Below are positions 16,506 through 25,623 of a stretch of 64,000 bases of DNA, piece after piece. How positions within the stretch are numbered: the first letter of the stretch is position 1; the number at the start of each line of letters is the position of its first letter. The notes under the pieces were generated by a model. That model was not told where the DNA came from. It did no database searches and was given only the letters and a program-made list of their open reading frames with translations. A program made the translations under genes and the position numbers. The stretch spans positions 1-64,000 of the forward strand of contig JAFSKK010000050.1 in NCBI GenBank assembly GCA_017448965.1, read 5' to 3'. This stretch comes from Bacteroidaceae bacterium. GTDB lineage: Bacteria; Bacteroidota; Bacteroidia; Bacteroidales; Bacteroidaceae.

Positions 16506-17848
16506 TTCTGTTTATGTTTGATGAAACAAGTGATAAGGCTGCATACAAGCAGTGCCCAGGGATAGAAAGCCGTGAAGAACATGTCGGTGGCTCGCAGCGT
16601 GACATTTGTGCCCAATGCCTCAATGCCCTTCAGCAGCAACAACAGACAACCACCATAAGGCAGAATGAACGGGAATGTGCAGATGACGGTGGCGAGGATG
16701 GTGGCTCGACGATAAGGGTGAATCCCGTGTTGCTTGCCCATGCTGTTCACAAAGGGTGCGATGCAGATGTTGGCAATGGTATTGACGGCTGCTATGAGGA
16801 TACCAGCCCAAGCAACCATCGTGAAGATAACAAGTTCAGCCCTTCTCTGCGAATGCCCGACTCCTACATTCAGTTTTGATATGATTCGTTCCATACCTCC
16901 GCTGCGAAGGATAAGCCCTGTGAGTGCCACCACCACCATCAGCAGCAAGCAAATGCTTGCCATTCCTCCGATGCCTTCAACAATTGCTCCACCTACTTTC
17001 GAGTCCTCCACACATACAAGGGTGCTCCAACTGAACAGATGCAACCCCAACCCGATGACAATGGCTGTAATGATACCGATGAGGAGTGACACAAAGATGT
17101 GAACCTTTCGGAGCGCTAACACCATGACTGCAAATGTCGACAGCAACAATGCCAGCCCTTTATAATCATCTTCTATTGATTGCCTGTTGGTTCCCACTGA
17201 TTCTGACAAAAATGCCCCTGCCGCCAGAAACATCACAATGGCAATGCCGGCACTTACCAGCACGATTGGAAGCCTATGCCGAACCGTACCTCCTACATCT
17301 GCAACACGCCCATCGTCCTGAAACTCCTGTGTGGTGGCTGCAATGATTGCAGTATCAGACACAGGGGCTATGCTGTCACCCAGTGCAGCACCTGACAGGA
17401 TAGCACCTCCAAGCAAGGCTGGATGTGTCCCAACAGCAATGCCAGCAGGAAACAACGTGAGACTCATGGCACTGATGGTGCCGAAGCCTGAGCCCGTTGA
17501 GATGGCAAAAAGTCCCGAAAAAAGGAAGGTGACAAGTGTGAATCCCGTGCCACTTATGTTTAGGCTATCAGTAGCCCACACCAATCCTTCCACCATGTGC
17601 CCCTCTTTCAGGATGTTCCCATACACACCCACCATTAGCCAAAGCAGCGTGGCGGTCATGGCGGTTCTACTGCCGAAGTATTCAAAGATGGTCTTCCAAT
17701 AAGTGGAACTGTTGTGTGCGAGCAATGCGCCGAATATGATGGCGGTGATGCCAATGCCTATCAATAAGTCAATATTGGCAGCACCACAAAACGACAGCCC
17801 GATGGCTGCCGTAATGAAGAGACTAAAGGGGATGAAGTTCTTTGTCAT
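16502..17848 (-). CDS. NhaC-family carrier (Na+/H+ antiporter-like)
   Basis: 448 residues with about 11-12 hydrophobic segments. The start at 17848 (MTKNFIPFSLF) removes 15 polar residues of a longer reading that would overlap the upstream gene. The NhaC signature lies in STGSGFGTISAMSLTLFPAG and SGAALGDSIAPVSDTAIIAA. NhaC members exchange Na+ and H+, and some carry organic solutes such as malate/lactate or amino acids. Coupling with the cysteine desulfidase gene by a 4-bp overlap suggests cysteine or a related amino acid as substrate; this is inference. Confidence 0.75.
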   Translation of the reverse strand: MTKNFIPFSLFITAAIGLSFCGAANIDLLIGIGITAIIFGALLAHNSSTYWKTIFEYFGSRTAMTATLLWLMVGVYGNILKEGHMVEGLVWATDSLNISGTGFTLVTFLFSGLFAISTGSGFGTISAMSLTLFPAGIAVGTHPALLGGAILSGAALGDSIAPVSDTAIIAATTQEFQDDGRVADVGGTVRHRLPIVLVSAGIAIVMFLAAGAFLSESVGTNRQSIEDDYKGLALLLSTFAVMVLALRKVHIFVSLLIGIITAIVIGLGLHLFSWSTLVCVEDSKVGGAIVEGIGGMASICLLLMVVVALTGLILRSGGMERIISKLNVGVGHSQRRAELVIFTMVAWAGILIAAVNTIANICIAPFVNSMGKQHGIHPYRRATILATVICTFPFILPYGGCLLLLLKGIEALGTNVTLRATDMFFTAFYPWALLVCSLITCFIKHKQK

Positions 17849-17859
17849 GTAAAAAGGAT

Positions 17860-18570
17860 TTAGTCCCAAACTGGACGTATGGAACGACCCCATTGCCTGT
17901 CATTTAAACTCCATTGTGGAGCGAAACCGCTTCCAATGGATACGTACTCAATGTCATCGTAAGTGGTCCATCCCATGAGTGTTGCAGAGAGGAGGATGAT
18001 TTTTGTTCCAACGCTGTAGGTTTCTGTGCCGTTCTGATAGCCAGCAGCGGGAATGAAGATGCTGTTTCCGTTAGGTCCAACTACTTCGTGACCATTCACG
18101 CCGTTCACATTTTTCCAAGTCCATGTGGTTTTCTCAATCAGTTCTATGATCTCTTTTTGAGTGGGAGTGCGCCACCTGCCGCCCCAGTTGACACGTGCTG
18201 CATCGTCGGAGAGTTCAAGGGTGCGGAGACCATTGCCAACAGAGCTGTCTACCGAAGACAACTGATATTTAGTCAAAGCATCAGCTTCGCCCCATTTATA
18301 GGTGGCCCAGGTGTAGTTCGTCTTGGGTTCTGTCTCTCCGAAGACAAAGTATTTGCCAAGGTCTTCTTCAGAGGCTGCTCCGAGATTTTGGTTGGCCCAT
18401 TTAACTGATAATCCGAGGTCAACAATCTCTCCAACTGTGCCACCTATTGCAACAGGTTCACCTGCATTGTTCACGATTTTTTCTGCTTCATTGTCATCTT
18501 TGCTGCAAGAGACGGATGCCACACTGAGAATTGCCACTGTGGCGAAGATGAAATACTTGTTGTGTGTCAT
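17860..18570 (-). CDS. FISUMP-like lipoprotein
   Basis: 236 residues, signal peptide with lipobox SVSC (Cys22) then a KDDNEAE spacer. The motif VDLGLSVKWANQNLGA and the stretch WGGRWRTPTQKEIIELI mark the Bacteroidetes FISUMP/major-paralogous-type domain, a C-type-lectin-like surface module of unknown ligand. C-terminal GRSIRPVWD is typical. The gene is followed 11 bp later by the NhaC-type carrier, so co-transcription is likely, though a functional link is not obvious. Confidence 0.72.
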   Translation of the reverse strand: MTHNKYFIFATVAILSVASVSCSKDDNEAEKIVNNAGEPVAIGGTVGEIVDLGLSVKWANQNLGAASEEDLGKYFVFGETEPKTNYTWATYKWGEADALTKYQLSSVDSSVGNGLRTLELSDDAARVNWGGRWRTPTQKEIIELIEKTTWTWKNVNGVNGHEVVGPNGNSIFIPAAGYQNGTETYSVGTKIILLSATLMGWTTYDDIEYVSIGSGFAPQWSLNDRQWGRSIRPVWD

Positions 18571-18601
18571 GTTTTATTTTGTTTTTGTGTGAATATAATA
18601 A

Positions 18602-18634
18602 GGGCTGGCACACGTTGTTGCTGTATGCCAGCCC
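18602..18634 (-). terminator. Hairpin terminator after susD
   Basis: GGGCTGGCA pairs with TGCCAGCCC; on the minus strand the stem is followed by TTATTAT. It lies between the susD stop and the FISUMP lipoprotein start. Confidence 0.7.
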
Positions 18635-18674
18635 CCTCTTGATGAATACTATTTATTATGGCTAAGATTTTGAT

Positions 18675-20318
18675 TTAGTACCCAGGGTTCTGGCTGATTC
18701 CAAGGACTTCACCCTTCAGACCTGTTGGGATGGGCTGACGGTAGTGCTTACCGCGCACGTTGGTGTACTTTGCTCTGAGGTGATTGTGAATCTTCGTGAA
18801 GTATGCCTCTTGATCGGCTGTGTAGGTGTTGCCGGTGCTGGTCTTCCAGTCGTTGGGGAAGTGCTTGTAGTTCGCCACTTTCCTGACAGATGAGATGAGG
18901 TCTTTCCAGCGGTAGGAGTTCAGCACAGAGAACTGCTCATAAGTGAACTCATAGTCCCATTCACGCTTGATTTGCTCGAAGGTGGGAGCGCTGACGGTGG
19001 CAATGCCGGCACGAGTGCGGAGTTGGTTGAATGGCTCTGCTGCATCGCTGTTGCGACCGAGCTGTACGAGGGCTTCTGCCTTGATGAGGAGCACTTCTGC
19101 GTAGCGGATTTCGATGCGGTCAACGGAGTTCTGAGTGATTTCCAGATTCTCAGCATTGTCGTAGCTCTGGTCCACGCCCTTGCCGTTGATGGGGGTGTAG
19201 AAGGGTGAGAGGTAGTGGTGGATCTTGCCCGTCTCAGGGTTTTTGATTGCTACGAAGTAAGTTTCTGCCAAACGCTTGTCGTTGGGCTGCTCACGCTTCC
19301 AGTCTTCATAGAGATCGTCGTCAGACACCTCGGTATGGTTCTGGCTGTAACCCTCACCGTTCTCACCGTTCTGGAAGGGGAATGTCCATGAGCAGTGGGT
19401 CTGGTGGTTGCCCTGTGCGTCCTTCTTGTCGCCATCGTGAGCAATGGTGAAGAGGTGCTCGTTGGTGTGGCGTTTGTTGCTCTCATATTCGCGTCCCCAC
19501 AACTTATTATATTCTGGGTCGAGGGCAAGTTTACCGCTGTTGATGACCTTGTTGGCATACTCCACCGCCTTTTCCAGACGGCTGTCGGTCTTCGTGAAAT
19601 CAGGGTCAGTCTGTCCGTTGGCGATGGCTGCCACTTCTGCCTGAGAGAGTGGGTTGTCACCCCATACGAGGTAGGCACGTGCCAAGAGTCCCTGTGCTGC
19701 CTGCTTGGAGGGGATGCGTGGGTCGCCGTCGTAGTCCTTCAGGAGAGATTCTGCTTCGGTGAAGTCGCTGACAATCTGGTTGAACACGTTGTCGATGCTC
19801 TGACGATCGGTGGTGCTACCGCCTTTTTCTGTATAGACAGGCACTTCACCCCAGAGTTGCACGAGCTTCAGGTATGCCAAAGCACGAAGGAACTTAGCCT
19901 TGCCCACAGCGGCATTGTAACCAGCCTGAGAGACTTTGCCAGCCTTGTAAGAGTTGGTCACGGTGGTGATGGCTTCGTTGGCCTGTGTGATGCCGAGGAA
20001 CAGGTGGTTGAATATCTTAACCTGATACCATGTTGTTGGCTCCTGCTCAAAGCGGCTGTTCACAGGACCTGCCTCGTTTTCCTCACCCTCGAAGGAGGTG
20101 AGTTTGTTCGAGTTCAGCTCGATAATGAATGAGAACGATGAACTGAGTGGCTGCCAGTGGCTGTACACGCCATTTACCAGCGAGAGGGCACTTTGGTCAT
20201 CTGCCACCACGTTGTCGTCTGTCACTTGATTGCTGTTGTCATCATCTGATGAGCATGATGAGAAGCCTGCCAAAAGGCTTGTTGCTACCAATGTAGCGAA
20301 GAGTAGATTTTTTTTCAT
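18675..20318 (-). CDS. SusD/RagB-family nutrient-binding lipoprotein
   Basis: 547 residues, lipobox FSSC (Cys22) then SSDDDNSN. It has the SusD tetratricopeptide-like core (GYNAAVGKAKFLRALAYLKLVQLWGEVPVYT, about 130-160) and the C-terminal IRYAEVLLIKAEALVQLGR with WDYEFTYEQF. SusD proteins cap the cognate SusC at the cell surface. The gene lies downstream of susC but has its own operator-promoter (site B), and a terminator separates the two. No glycoside hydrolase is adjacent, and the pair sits in a sulfur-gene neighbourhood with a shared operator, so a non-glycan cargo is possible. Confidence 0.92.
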   Translation of the reverse strand: MKKNLLFATLVATSLLAGFSSCSSDDDNSNQVTDDNVVADDQSALSLVNGVYSHWQPLSSSFSFIIELNSNKLTSFEGEENEAGPVNSRFEQEPTTWYQVKIFNHLFLGITQANEAITTVTNSYKAGKVSQAGYNAAVGKAKFLRALAYLKLVQLWGEVPVYTEKGGSTTDRQSIDNVFNQIVSDFTEAESLLKDYDGDPRIPSKQAAQGLLARAYLVWGDNPLSQAEVAAIANGQTDPDFTKTDSRLEKAVEYANKVINSGKLALDPEYNKLWGREYESNKRHTNEHLFTIAHDGDKKDAQGNHQTHCSWTFPFQNGENGEGYSQNHTEVSDDDLYEDWKREQPNDKRLAETYFVAIKNPETGKIHHYLSPFYTPINGKGVDQSYDNAENLEITQNSVDRIEIRYAEVLLIKAEALVQLGRNSDAAEPFNQLRTRAGIATVSAPTFEQIKREWDYEFTYEQFSVLNSYRWKDLISSVRKVANYKHFPNDWKTSTGNTYTADQEAYFTKIHNHLRAKYTNVRGKHYRQPIPTGLKGEVLGISQNPGY

Positions 20319-20375
20319 TTTGTAATCTCCTTTCTTTTTTACCTTAAAATATTTTAGTTGTTTCTAAATCTGCTG

Positions 20376-20444
20376 CAAAGGTACGGACATTTCGCCATGC
20401 CCGAAATCCCGATGATGTGGTATTCATGTACCAAAAAGAGGGTA
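20376..20444 (-). promoter_or_regulatory. Operator-promoter B (7-2-7 TACC/GGTA type)
   Basis: Inverted repeat TACCAAAAAGAGGGTA at 20429-20444, further GGTA half-site at 20419-20422, CCGAAATCCC near 20401-20410, and minus-strand -7 box TACCTTTG at 20376-20383. Spacing from operator edge to -7 box is 61 bp. It drives susD. Confidence 0.8.
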
Positions 20445-20463
20445 GAACGCTTGTTCTATCCTC
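20433..20463 (-). terminator. Terminator after susC overlapping operator B
   Basis: On the minus strand GAGGATAGAAC-AAGC-GTTCTACCCTC is followed by TTTTT. The T run and the descending stem lie inside operator B (20429-20444). Confidence 0.7.
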
Positions 20464-20474
20464 TTTTAAGTGTT

Positions 20475-23400
20475 TTATAATGTGATGTTTACGCCAAAAG
20501 TAAATGTTCGTGACGAGGGGTAGGCTCCGTTGTCCGTTCCACTGCTTACTTCAGGGTCGTAACCCTTGTAAGGGGTGATGGTGAAGAGGTTGGTGGCAGT
20601 GGCATAAACACGCAAGGAGAGAGGAAAGGACTTGGGCAGTCGGGGACGATAACCGATGGTGAGGTTGCGGAGCTTCAAGTAGCTGGCACTCTGGATGTAA
20701 CGGCTGTCGACGTAGGAGAAGGGACGCGAGGTGGAGGCGAGGGGCAGTGAGTTGCTGCCGTTCTCAGGTGTCCACGCATCCTTTACGGTGCTCAGCACGT
20801 TGTAGGAGTCGCCAGTCTGCTCCAATCGTCTGCCCAGGGCATTGTAGAGTTTAGACCCATAGCTGCCGGCGAAGGTGATGTTGAAGTCCCAGTCGCGCAC
20901 TTGCAGTTGAGAAGAGAAGCCGTAGGTGAGTTTGGGCTGGATAGAGCCGAGAATGACGCGGTCGTAGCCGTCAATCTTGCCGTCGCCGTTGGCGTCGGCA
21001 AACTTCGCATCGCCAGGCTTGGGCACAATACCATTCACGGTGGGGAGCTGGCTGACATCTTCATCGTTCTGCACGACACCGATGTACTTCAAGCCATAGA
21101 ACGAGCCGAGTGCTTCGCCCTTGTGCAGAATCTGCTGGGCATCAGCTCCTTGGAGCACATCGTTGGTCTTGCCCATGTCGGTAATCTCGTTATGGTTGTG
21201 GGCAAGGTTGGCAGCGGCTGTCCACTGCAGGTGTCGACGCTTGAGCAGGATGCCACTTACGGCCAACTCAATACCTTTGTTTTCCACATTGCCCACATTC
21301 TGCAACTGGCTGGTCACACCCGATGCAAAGCCCATAGGCACGTCGAGCAGCAGGTCGGAGGTTTTCTTGTAGTAGAGGTCGAGCGTCACATCGAAGCGTC
21401 CGCTCCAGAGTCCGAGGTCGGCACCGAGGTTATAAGAGGCGGTGGTCTCCCATTTCAGGTTGTTGTTGGCGGTGTTGGCCTTGGCATAAGAGGAAGAGCC
21501 ACCGTAGGAGCCTGTGCTGTAGGAGGTGATGAAGGCATAGTCGGGAATCTCCTGATTGCCCACGAGTCCACCCGTGAGGCGCACTTTCAGGTAATCCAGC
21601 TGTCGTGCATGGGCCAGAAAAGCCTCTTTGTCTGCGTTCCACGAGAGTCCGAGCGATGGGAAGTAGCCCCAGCGATGATGTTTCGAGAAGCGGCTGGAAT
21701 GGTCGGCACGGAACGTGGCGGTGGCATTGTAGCGGTCGAGCAAGGTGTAGTTCACACGTGCGATGAGGCTGTTGAGGGTACTCTTGCTGATGCCTGTCTG
21801 AGGGGTGTAGATACCCGAACCGTCGCCCAGATTGTAGTGTTTCAGCGTCTCGTTGGTGAATTGATTCGTGCGGATGGAACTGTAGGTGGAGGTGCTGGTT
21901 TGCTTGGTGTAACCTGCCAAGGCGTCAATCTGATGGATGCCCAGTTCTTTCTGATAAGACAGGGTGTACTCCTGTTGCCACACATCCGTCTGACGGTTGC
22001 CCGTGCCACCAATGCCCTGAGTGGCCATGCCCAGCGAGGTGTATGCCCCCGAGAAGTAGTTCTGCGTCAGTTTCTCGCTATTCAGTCCCACGGTGGCTTT
22101 CAGCGTGAAGTCGCCCAGCTTGTAACTTGCCCACACGTTGGAGAGCAGGTAGTTGTTCACGTTCTCCGCCACACTCTCTTTTAGGTCGTAGACAGGGTTG
22201 GCTGCGTGGTCGCCAATGGCAAAGTAAGCATACTCGTAAGGGTTCGTGAAGTTGTACGAGCCATCTTCATTATACACTGGAATGACAGGTGGCATGAGCA
22301 GCGCATACACAAAGCTATTGGTGATGCCAGCGGAGAAGGGCGACGAGTTGAACACCTGCTCCTCGGTGGTGGTGAAGCCCTGTTGCTTCGAGCGTCCATA
22401 GGTGGCGTTGACACCAAACTTCAAGCCCTTCTGCAACTCCCACTCCGTGTTGATGTGGAAGTTGTAACGCTGGAAACCTGTGCCCACCACGATGCCATCT
22501 TGGTCGGTGTAGTTGGCCGAGAAGGCGTAACGGCTTTTGTCGGTGCTGCCACTCACCGACAGCTCATGTCCCTGCTGCACAGCCGTGCGGAGCACAGCAT
22601 CTTGCCAGTCAGTGCCCTTGCCCAGGGCTGCGATTTGCTCGTCGGTGTAACCACCCTTATTGCTGAAATAGATCTTTTGGAATTGTGCCCACTCCGAGGC
22701 ATCCAACAGGTCGAGGTGCTTGCTCGCGCTGCTCAGTCCGAGGCTGTAACCATAGGCGATGTGGGCACTCTTCTCACCCAGCTTTCCCTTCTTCGTGGTG
22801 ATGAGGATGACACCGTTCGCACCACGTGAACCATAAATGGCCGTGGCACTCACATCCTTCAGCACCTCAATGCTCTCAATGTCGTTGGGGTTGATGGTGG
22901 CCAAAGGATTGAGGCTGCTTTCGATGGCTCCAAGTCCTGTACCACTTGTCGAAGCATCCTTGAAATAGATGAAACCATCGACCACATAGAGCGGTTCGTT
23001 CGATGCATTGACCGAGTTGCCACCACGGATGCGGATGCTGCTCTCAGCGCCAGGCTGACCACTGGCTGCAGTGACGTTCAGTCCTGCCACCTGTCCGCTC
23101 AGGGCACCGTCGAGAGTGCTGGCTGTGCTGTTTTCAAACACGTCGGCCTTTACTGTGGTGACCGAACCTGTCAACTGGGTGCGGCTCTGTGTGCCGTATC
23201 CCACCACCACCACATCGTTGAGGTAGTTGCGTTTTTCGGTCAACTTCACTTCGATGTCTTCCTCTTCGTCATACACCGTGATGTCCTGGCGTCTGTAACC
23301 CGTGTAGGTAATGCTGAGTTTCATAGGCAACCTGTTCACCGCGATGGCGAAATGCCCGTCATAATCGGTCACCACGCCCTTTCCTTCACCATACTTGACC

Positions 23401-23525
23401 GATGCCCCGATGATGCTTTCGCCTGTCGTGGCATCCAATACCGTTCCCGTAATGGTCTGACCCGCTGCGGTCAGCACCGATGCAATGGTCAATGCCACTG
23501 CCAAAAACAACCTGTTCTTTACCAT
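20475..23525 (-). CDS. SusC/RagA-family TonB-linked outer-membrane protein
   Basis: 1016 residues. Signal peptide, then a CarboxypepD-regulatory-like domain (about 24-105: GTVLDATTGESIIGASVKYGEG), TonB box NDVVVVGYGTQSR, plug with SIRIRGGNSVNASNEPLYVVDG (about 165-190) and DVSATAIYGSRGANGVILITT, then a barrel ending RTFTFGVNITL. It forms the TonB-dependent import channel with the SusD encoded downstream. The gene is transcribed divergently from the LuxR-type regulator, with operator-promoter D between them. The substrate is not evident. Confidence 0.95.
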   Translation of the reverse strand: MVKNRLFLAVALTIASVLTAAGQTITGTVLDATTGESIIGASVKYGEGKGVVTDYDGHFAIAVNRLPMKLSITYTGYRRQDITVYDEEEDIEVKLTEKRNYLNDVVVVGYGTQSRTQLTGSVTTVKADVFENSTASTLDGALSGQVAGLNVTAASGQPGAESSIRIRGGNSVNASNEPLYVVDGFIYFKDASTSGTGLGAIESSLNPLATINPNDIESIEVLKDVSATAIYGSRGANGVILITTKKGKLGEKSAHIAYGYSLGLSSASKHLDLLDASEWAQFQKIYFSNKGGYTDEQIAALGKGTDWQDAVLRTAVQQGHELSVSGSTDKSRYAFSANYTDQDGIVVGTGFQRYNFHINTEWELQKGLKFGVNATYGRSKQQGFTTTEEQVFNSSPFSAGITNSFVYALLMPPVIPVYNEDGSYNFTNPYEYAYFAIGDHAANPVYDLKESVAENVNNYLLSNVWASYKLGDFTLKATVGLNSEKLTQNYFSGAYTSLGMATQGIGGTGNRQTDVWQQEYTLSYQKELGIHQIDALAGYTKQTSTSTYSSIRTNQFTNETLKHYNLGDGSGIYTPQTGISKSTLNSLIARVNYTLLDRYNATATFRADHSSRFSKHHRWGYFPSLGLSWNADKEAFLAHARQLDYLKVRLTGGLVGNQEIPDYAFITSYSTGSYGGSSSYAKANTANNNLKWETTASYNLGADLGLWSGRFDVTLDLYYKKTSDLLLDVPMGFASGVTSQLQNVGNVENKGIELAVSGILLKRRHLQWTAAANLAHNHNEITDMGKTNDVLQGADAQQILHKGEALGSFYGLKYIGVVQNDEDVSQLPTVNGIVPKPGDAKFADANGDGKIDGYDRVILGSIQPKLTYGFSSQLQVRDWDFNITFAGSYGSKLYNALGRRLEQTGDSYNVLSTVKDAWTPENGSNSLPLASTSRPFSYVDSRYIQSASYLKLRNLTIGYRPRLPKSFPLSLRVYATATNLFTITPYKGYDPEVSSGTDNGAYPSSRTFTFGVNITL

Positions 23526-23563
23526 AATATATATACGTTGAAGTTTTTTGTAAATTTCGAGTG

Positions 23564-23632
23564 CAAAGGTATAGACATTCCCCCACTAGCGAAATACCCT
23601 TTACAGGCGATATGCATACCATAAATGGGGGA
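23564..23632 (-). promoter_or_regulatory. Operator-promoter D (7-2-7 TACC/GGTA type)
   Basis: TACCATAAATGGGGGA at 23617-23632 (one arm degenerate), GCGAAATACCC near 23589-23599 and minus-strand -7 box TACCTTTG at 23564-23571; 61 bp from operator edge to -7 box. It drives susC and lies 119 bp from the divergent regulator gene. Confidence 0.75.
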
Positions 23633-23721
23633 TGCGTGGAAAAAATGTATTGAAAAATATCATTTAATGGAAGGATTTTCCAAATATAAAGTACTTTCTT
23701 GGTCATTTTTTTCATACCTCT

Positions 23722-23729
23722 TAACTTTG
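23722..23729 (+). promoter_or_regulatory. -7 box TAACTTTG for the LuxR-type regulator
   Basis: Consensus -7 box 22 bp before the ATG at 23751. No 7-2-7 operator lies upstream in this orientation at the usual spacing. Confidence 0.55.
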
Positions 23730-23750
23730 CAGCACAAAAACTTCATCATT

Positions 23751-24410
23751 ATGGCAGAGACAAGACAAATCATATTGGCAGACAATCAGGACATCACACG
23801 GCTGGGACTGAGAAATCTCATCAGAGGAGCACTAGCCAACGTGGAGCATCTGGAAGTAAAAGAACTCAGCCGGCGCGCTGAACTCATTGCCGAACTGAAG
23901 GAGAACCCCTCATCGGTGGTGGTGATAGACTACACCCTCTTCGACCTCACCAGCAGCGACGAACTCCTCAACCTCTCCGAGCGGTTCCCCTTCGCCCTGT
24001 GGGTGCTCTTCTCCGACGAACTGACAGAGCAACTCATCCGCCGACTCAGCGTGGAGCAGCAGTTCAGCATGATACTGAAGGACGACTCGGCACAAGAAAT
24101 CATCACGGCACTGAAATGTGCGGTGACAGGCGTGCGGTTCCTCTGCCATCAGGTTACCAACCTGCTGCTCACTCCACAGACAGCCACCGAACAGGACGAC
24201 CCCCTCACCGCCACCGAACGTGAGGTGCTCCGTCTCATCGCTTTGGGCAAGTCGGTGAAGGAGGTGGCAGCAGAACGCAATTCGAGCATCCACACCATCA
24301 CGACCCACAAGAAAAACATCTTCCGAAAAATCAATGTGAACACTGTGTATGAGGCCACAAAATATGCCCTACGGGCTGGATTGGTGGAGATGGTGGAATA
24401 CTGTATATAA
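23751..24410 (+). CDS. LuxR/NarL-type response regulator-like transcription factor
   Basis: 219 residues. The start at 23751 (MAETRQIILADNQDITRLGL) follows a -7 box; the longer in-frame reading crosses operator D and is rejected. The N-terminal receiver-like domain (about 1-135) keeps Asp11/Asp14, phospho-acceptor-position Asp60 and Lys110. The C-terminal HTH (about 150-215: LTATEREVLRLIALGKSVKEVA ... IHTITTHKKNIFRKI) is of the NarL/FixJ class. No sensor kinase is nearby. It is transcribed away from susC and toward the MetY-like and cysteine operon genes. NarL-class proteins bind 7-2-7 inverted heptamers beginning TAC, the form of sites A-E, so it is the leading candidate regulator (inference). 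Confidence 0.85.
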   Translation: MAETRQIILADNQDITRLGLRNLIRGALANVEHLEVKELSRRAELIAELKENPSSVVVIDYTLFDLTSSDELLNLSERFPFALWVLFSDELTEQLIRRLSVEQQFSMILKDDSAQEIITALKCAVTGVRFLCHQVTNLLLTPQTATEQDDPLTATEREVLRLIALGKSVKEVAAERNSSIHTITTHKKNIFRKINVNTVYEATKYALRAGLVEMVEYCI

Positions 24411-24412
24411 AG

Positions 24413-24440
24413 TTGAGAGTTTAAAGTTTAAAGTTGAGAG
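24413..24440. repeat. Single period-7 repeat arm between the regulator and metY-like genes
   Basis: AAGTTGAGAGTTTAAAGTTT-type heptamers match the arms of the 6556-6664 element, without core or second arm. They end 2 bp before the next ATG. Confidence 0.6.
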
Positions 24441-24441
24441 A

Positions 24442-25623
24442 ATGAATAAGGCAACAATAGCAATTGACACGAAACTGCCGAGACAAGATGCTTATGGGGC
24501 GATTGCAATGCCAGTGTATCATACAGCGGCATACGAGTTTGAGACGGCAAAGGAGATGGCGAACGCCTTCTGTGGAAGAGTGCTGGCACCCGACTATTCG
24601 AGAGTGATGAACCCCACGGTGATGCATCTGGAGGACACGGTGAAGGCACTGACAGGAGCAGCGAACGTGTTTGCCTTCTGCTCGGGCATGGCGGCCATCA
24701 GCAATACGCTGCTGGCGGTGGTGGAACAGGGGAAGAATATCGTCACGTCCAACCATTTGTTTGGCAACACGGTGGCGCTGACGACGAAGACCTTGGCACG
24801 GCTCGGAGTGGAAACACGACAGATTGACCTGCTCGACCTTGATGCCGTGAGACGTGCCCTCGACGAGAACACGGCCTGCCTCTATCTGGAGATTGTCACC
24901 AACCCCCAGCTGGAGGTGGCCGACCTCTCGGCACTGGCAGGGATAGCTCACGAACGGAACATCCCCCTCATAGCCGATACGACGGCTATCCCCTTCACTC
25001 AGTTCAGTGCCAAAGCATTAGGTGTGGACATCGAAGTGGTGAGCAGCACCAAATACATCTCTGGGGGAGCCACTTCATTAGGTGGATTGGTCATCGACTA
25101 TGGCACCTTCCCTGTGGTGAACCAGCGCATCCGTTTCGAACTGCTCTTCAACGTGGGTAGTTATATGTCGCCTCATGCCGCCTATATGCAGTCGCTGGGC
25201 TTGGAAACGCTCGATGCCCGCTATCGGGTACAGTCGGCAAATGCATTGGCTCTAGCACGAAAACTGCAAGGTGTGCCCGAAATCAAACGGGTGAACTACA
25301 TAGGGTTGGAGGATAATCCCTTCTATGCTTTGGCACGGAAGCAATTTGGAGAGACCAGCGGTGCCATGCTCACCATCGACTTGATAGATAAACGGGCCTG
25401 TTTCCACTTCATCGACCACCTGCAACTCATCCGCAGGGCGACAAACCTCTTCGACAACAAGAGCCTCGCCATCCATCCTTACAGCACCATCTTCGGTCCT
25501 TTCAGTCGGAGCCAGAAGCAGGCAATGGACGTGTTTGACACCACCATCCGCCTCTCTGTCGGACTGGAAAATGTGGACGACATCTTTGCTGACATCGTGC
25601 AGGCAGTCGAGGGACTACCATAA
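24442..25623 (+). CDS. Cys/Met-metabolism PLP enzyme (MetY/MetZ-like sulfhydrylase or lyase)
   Basis: 393 residues. The start at 24442 follows the repeat arm; an in-frame longer reading only adds translated repeat sequence. Fold-type I trans-sulfuration family: PVYHTAAYEFETAKEM, DYSRVMNPTV, FCSGMAAISNTLL and the PLP lysine in SSTKYISGG (Lys204). Closest in style to O-acetylhomoserine sulfhydrylases and O-succinylhomoserine sulfhydrylases, which add sulfide or thiocarboxylate sulfur to an activated homoserine; a gamma-lyase cannot be excluded. It lies 31 bp after the regulator gene, and its last codons overlap operator E for the cysteine operon. Confidence 0.8.
   Translation: MNKATIAIDTKLPRQDAYGAIAMPVYHTAAYEFETAKEMANAFCGRVLAPDYSRVMNPTVMHLEDTVKALTGAANVFAFCSGMAAISNTLLAVVEQGKNIVTSNHLFGNTVALTTKTLARLGVETRQIDLLDLDAVRRALDENTACLYLEIVTNPQLEVADLSALAGIAHERNIPLIADTTAIPFTQFSAKALGVDIEVVSSTKYISGGATSLGGLVIDYGTFPVVNQRIRFELLFNVGSYMSPHAAYMQSLGLETLDARYRVQSANALALARKLQGVPEIKRVNYIGLEDNPFYALARKQFGETSGAMLTIDLIDKRACFHFIDHLQLIRRATNLFDNKSLAIHPYSTIFGPFSRSQKQAMDVFDTTIRLSVGLENVDDIFADIVQAVEGLP

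Noticed and set aside
23625-23750. Longer N-terminus for the LuxR-type regulator
   Set aside because: The extra 42 residues would be encoded across operator D and the gene's own -7 box. The start at 23751 gives a standard receiver domain.
24442-25623. Calling the PLP enzyme a methionine gamma-lyase
   Set aside because: Fold-type I trans-sulfuration enzymes cannot be separated by eye, and the context favours a sulfhydrylase, so the call is left at family level.
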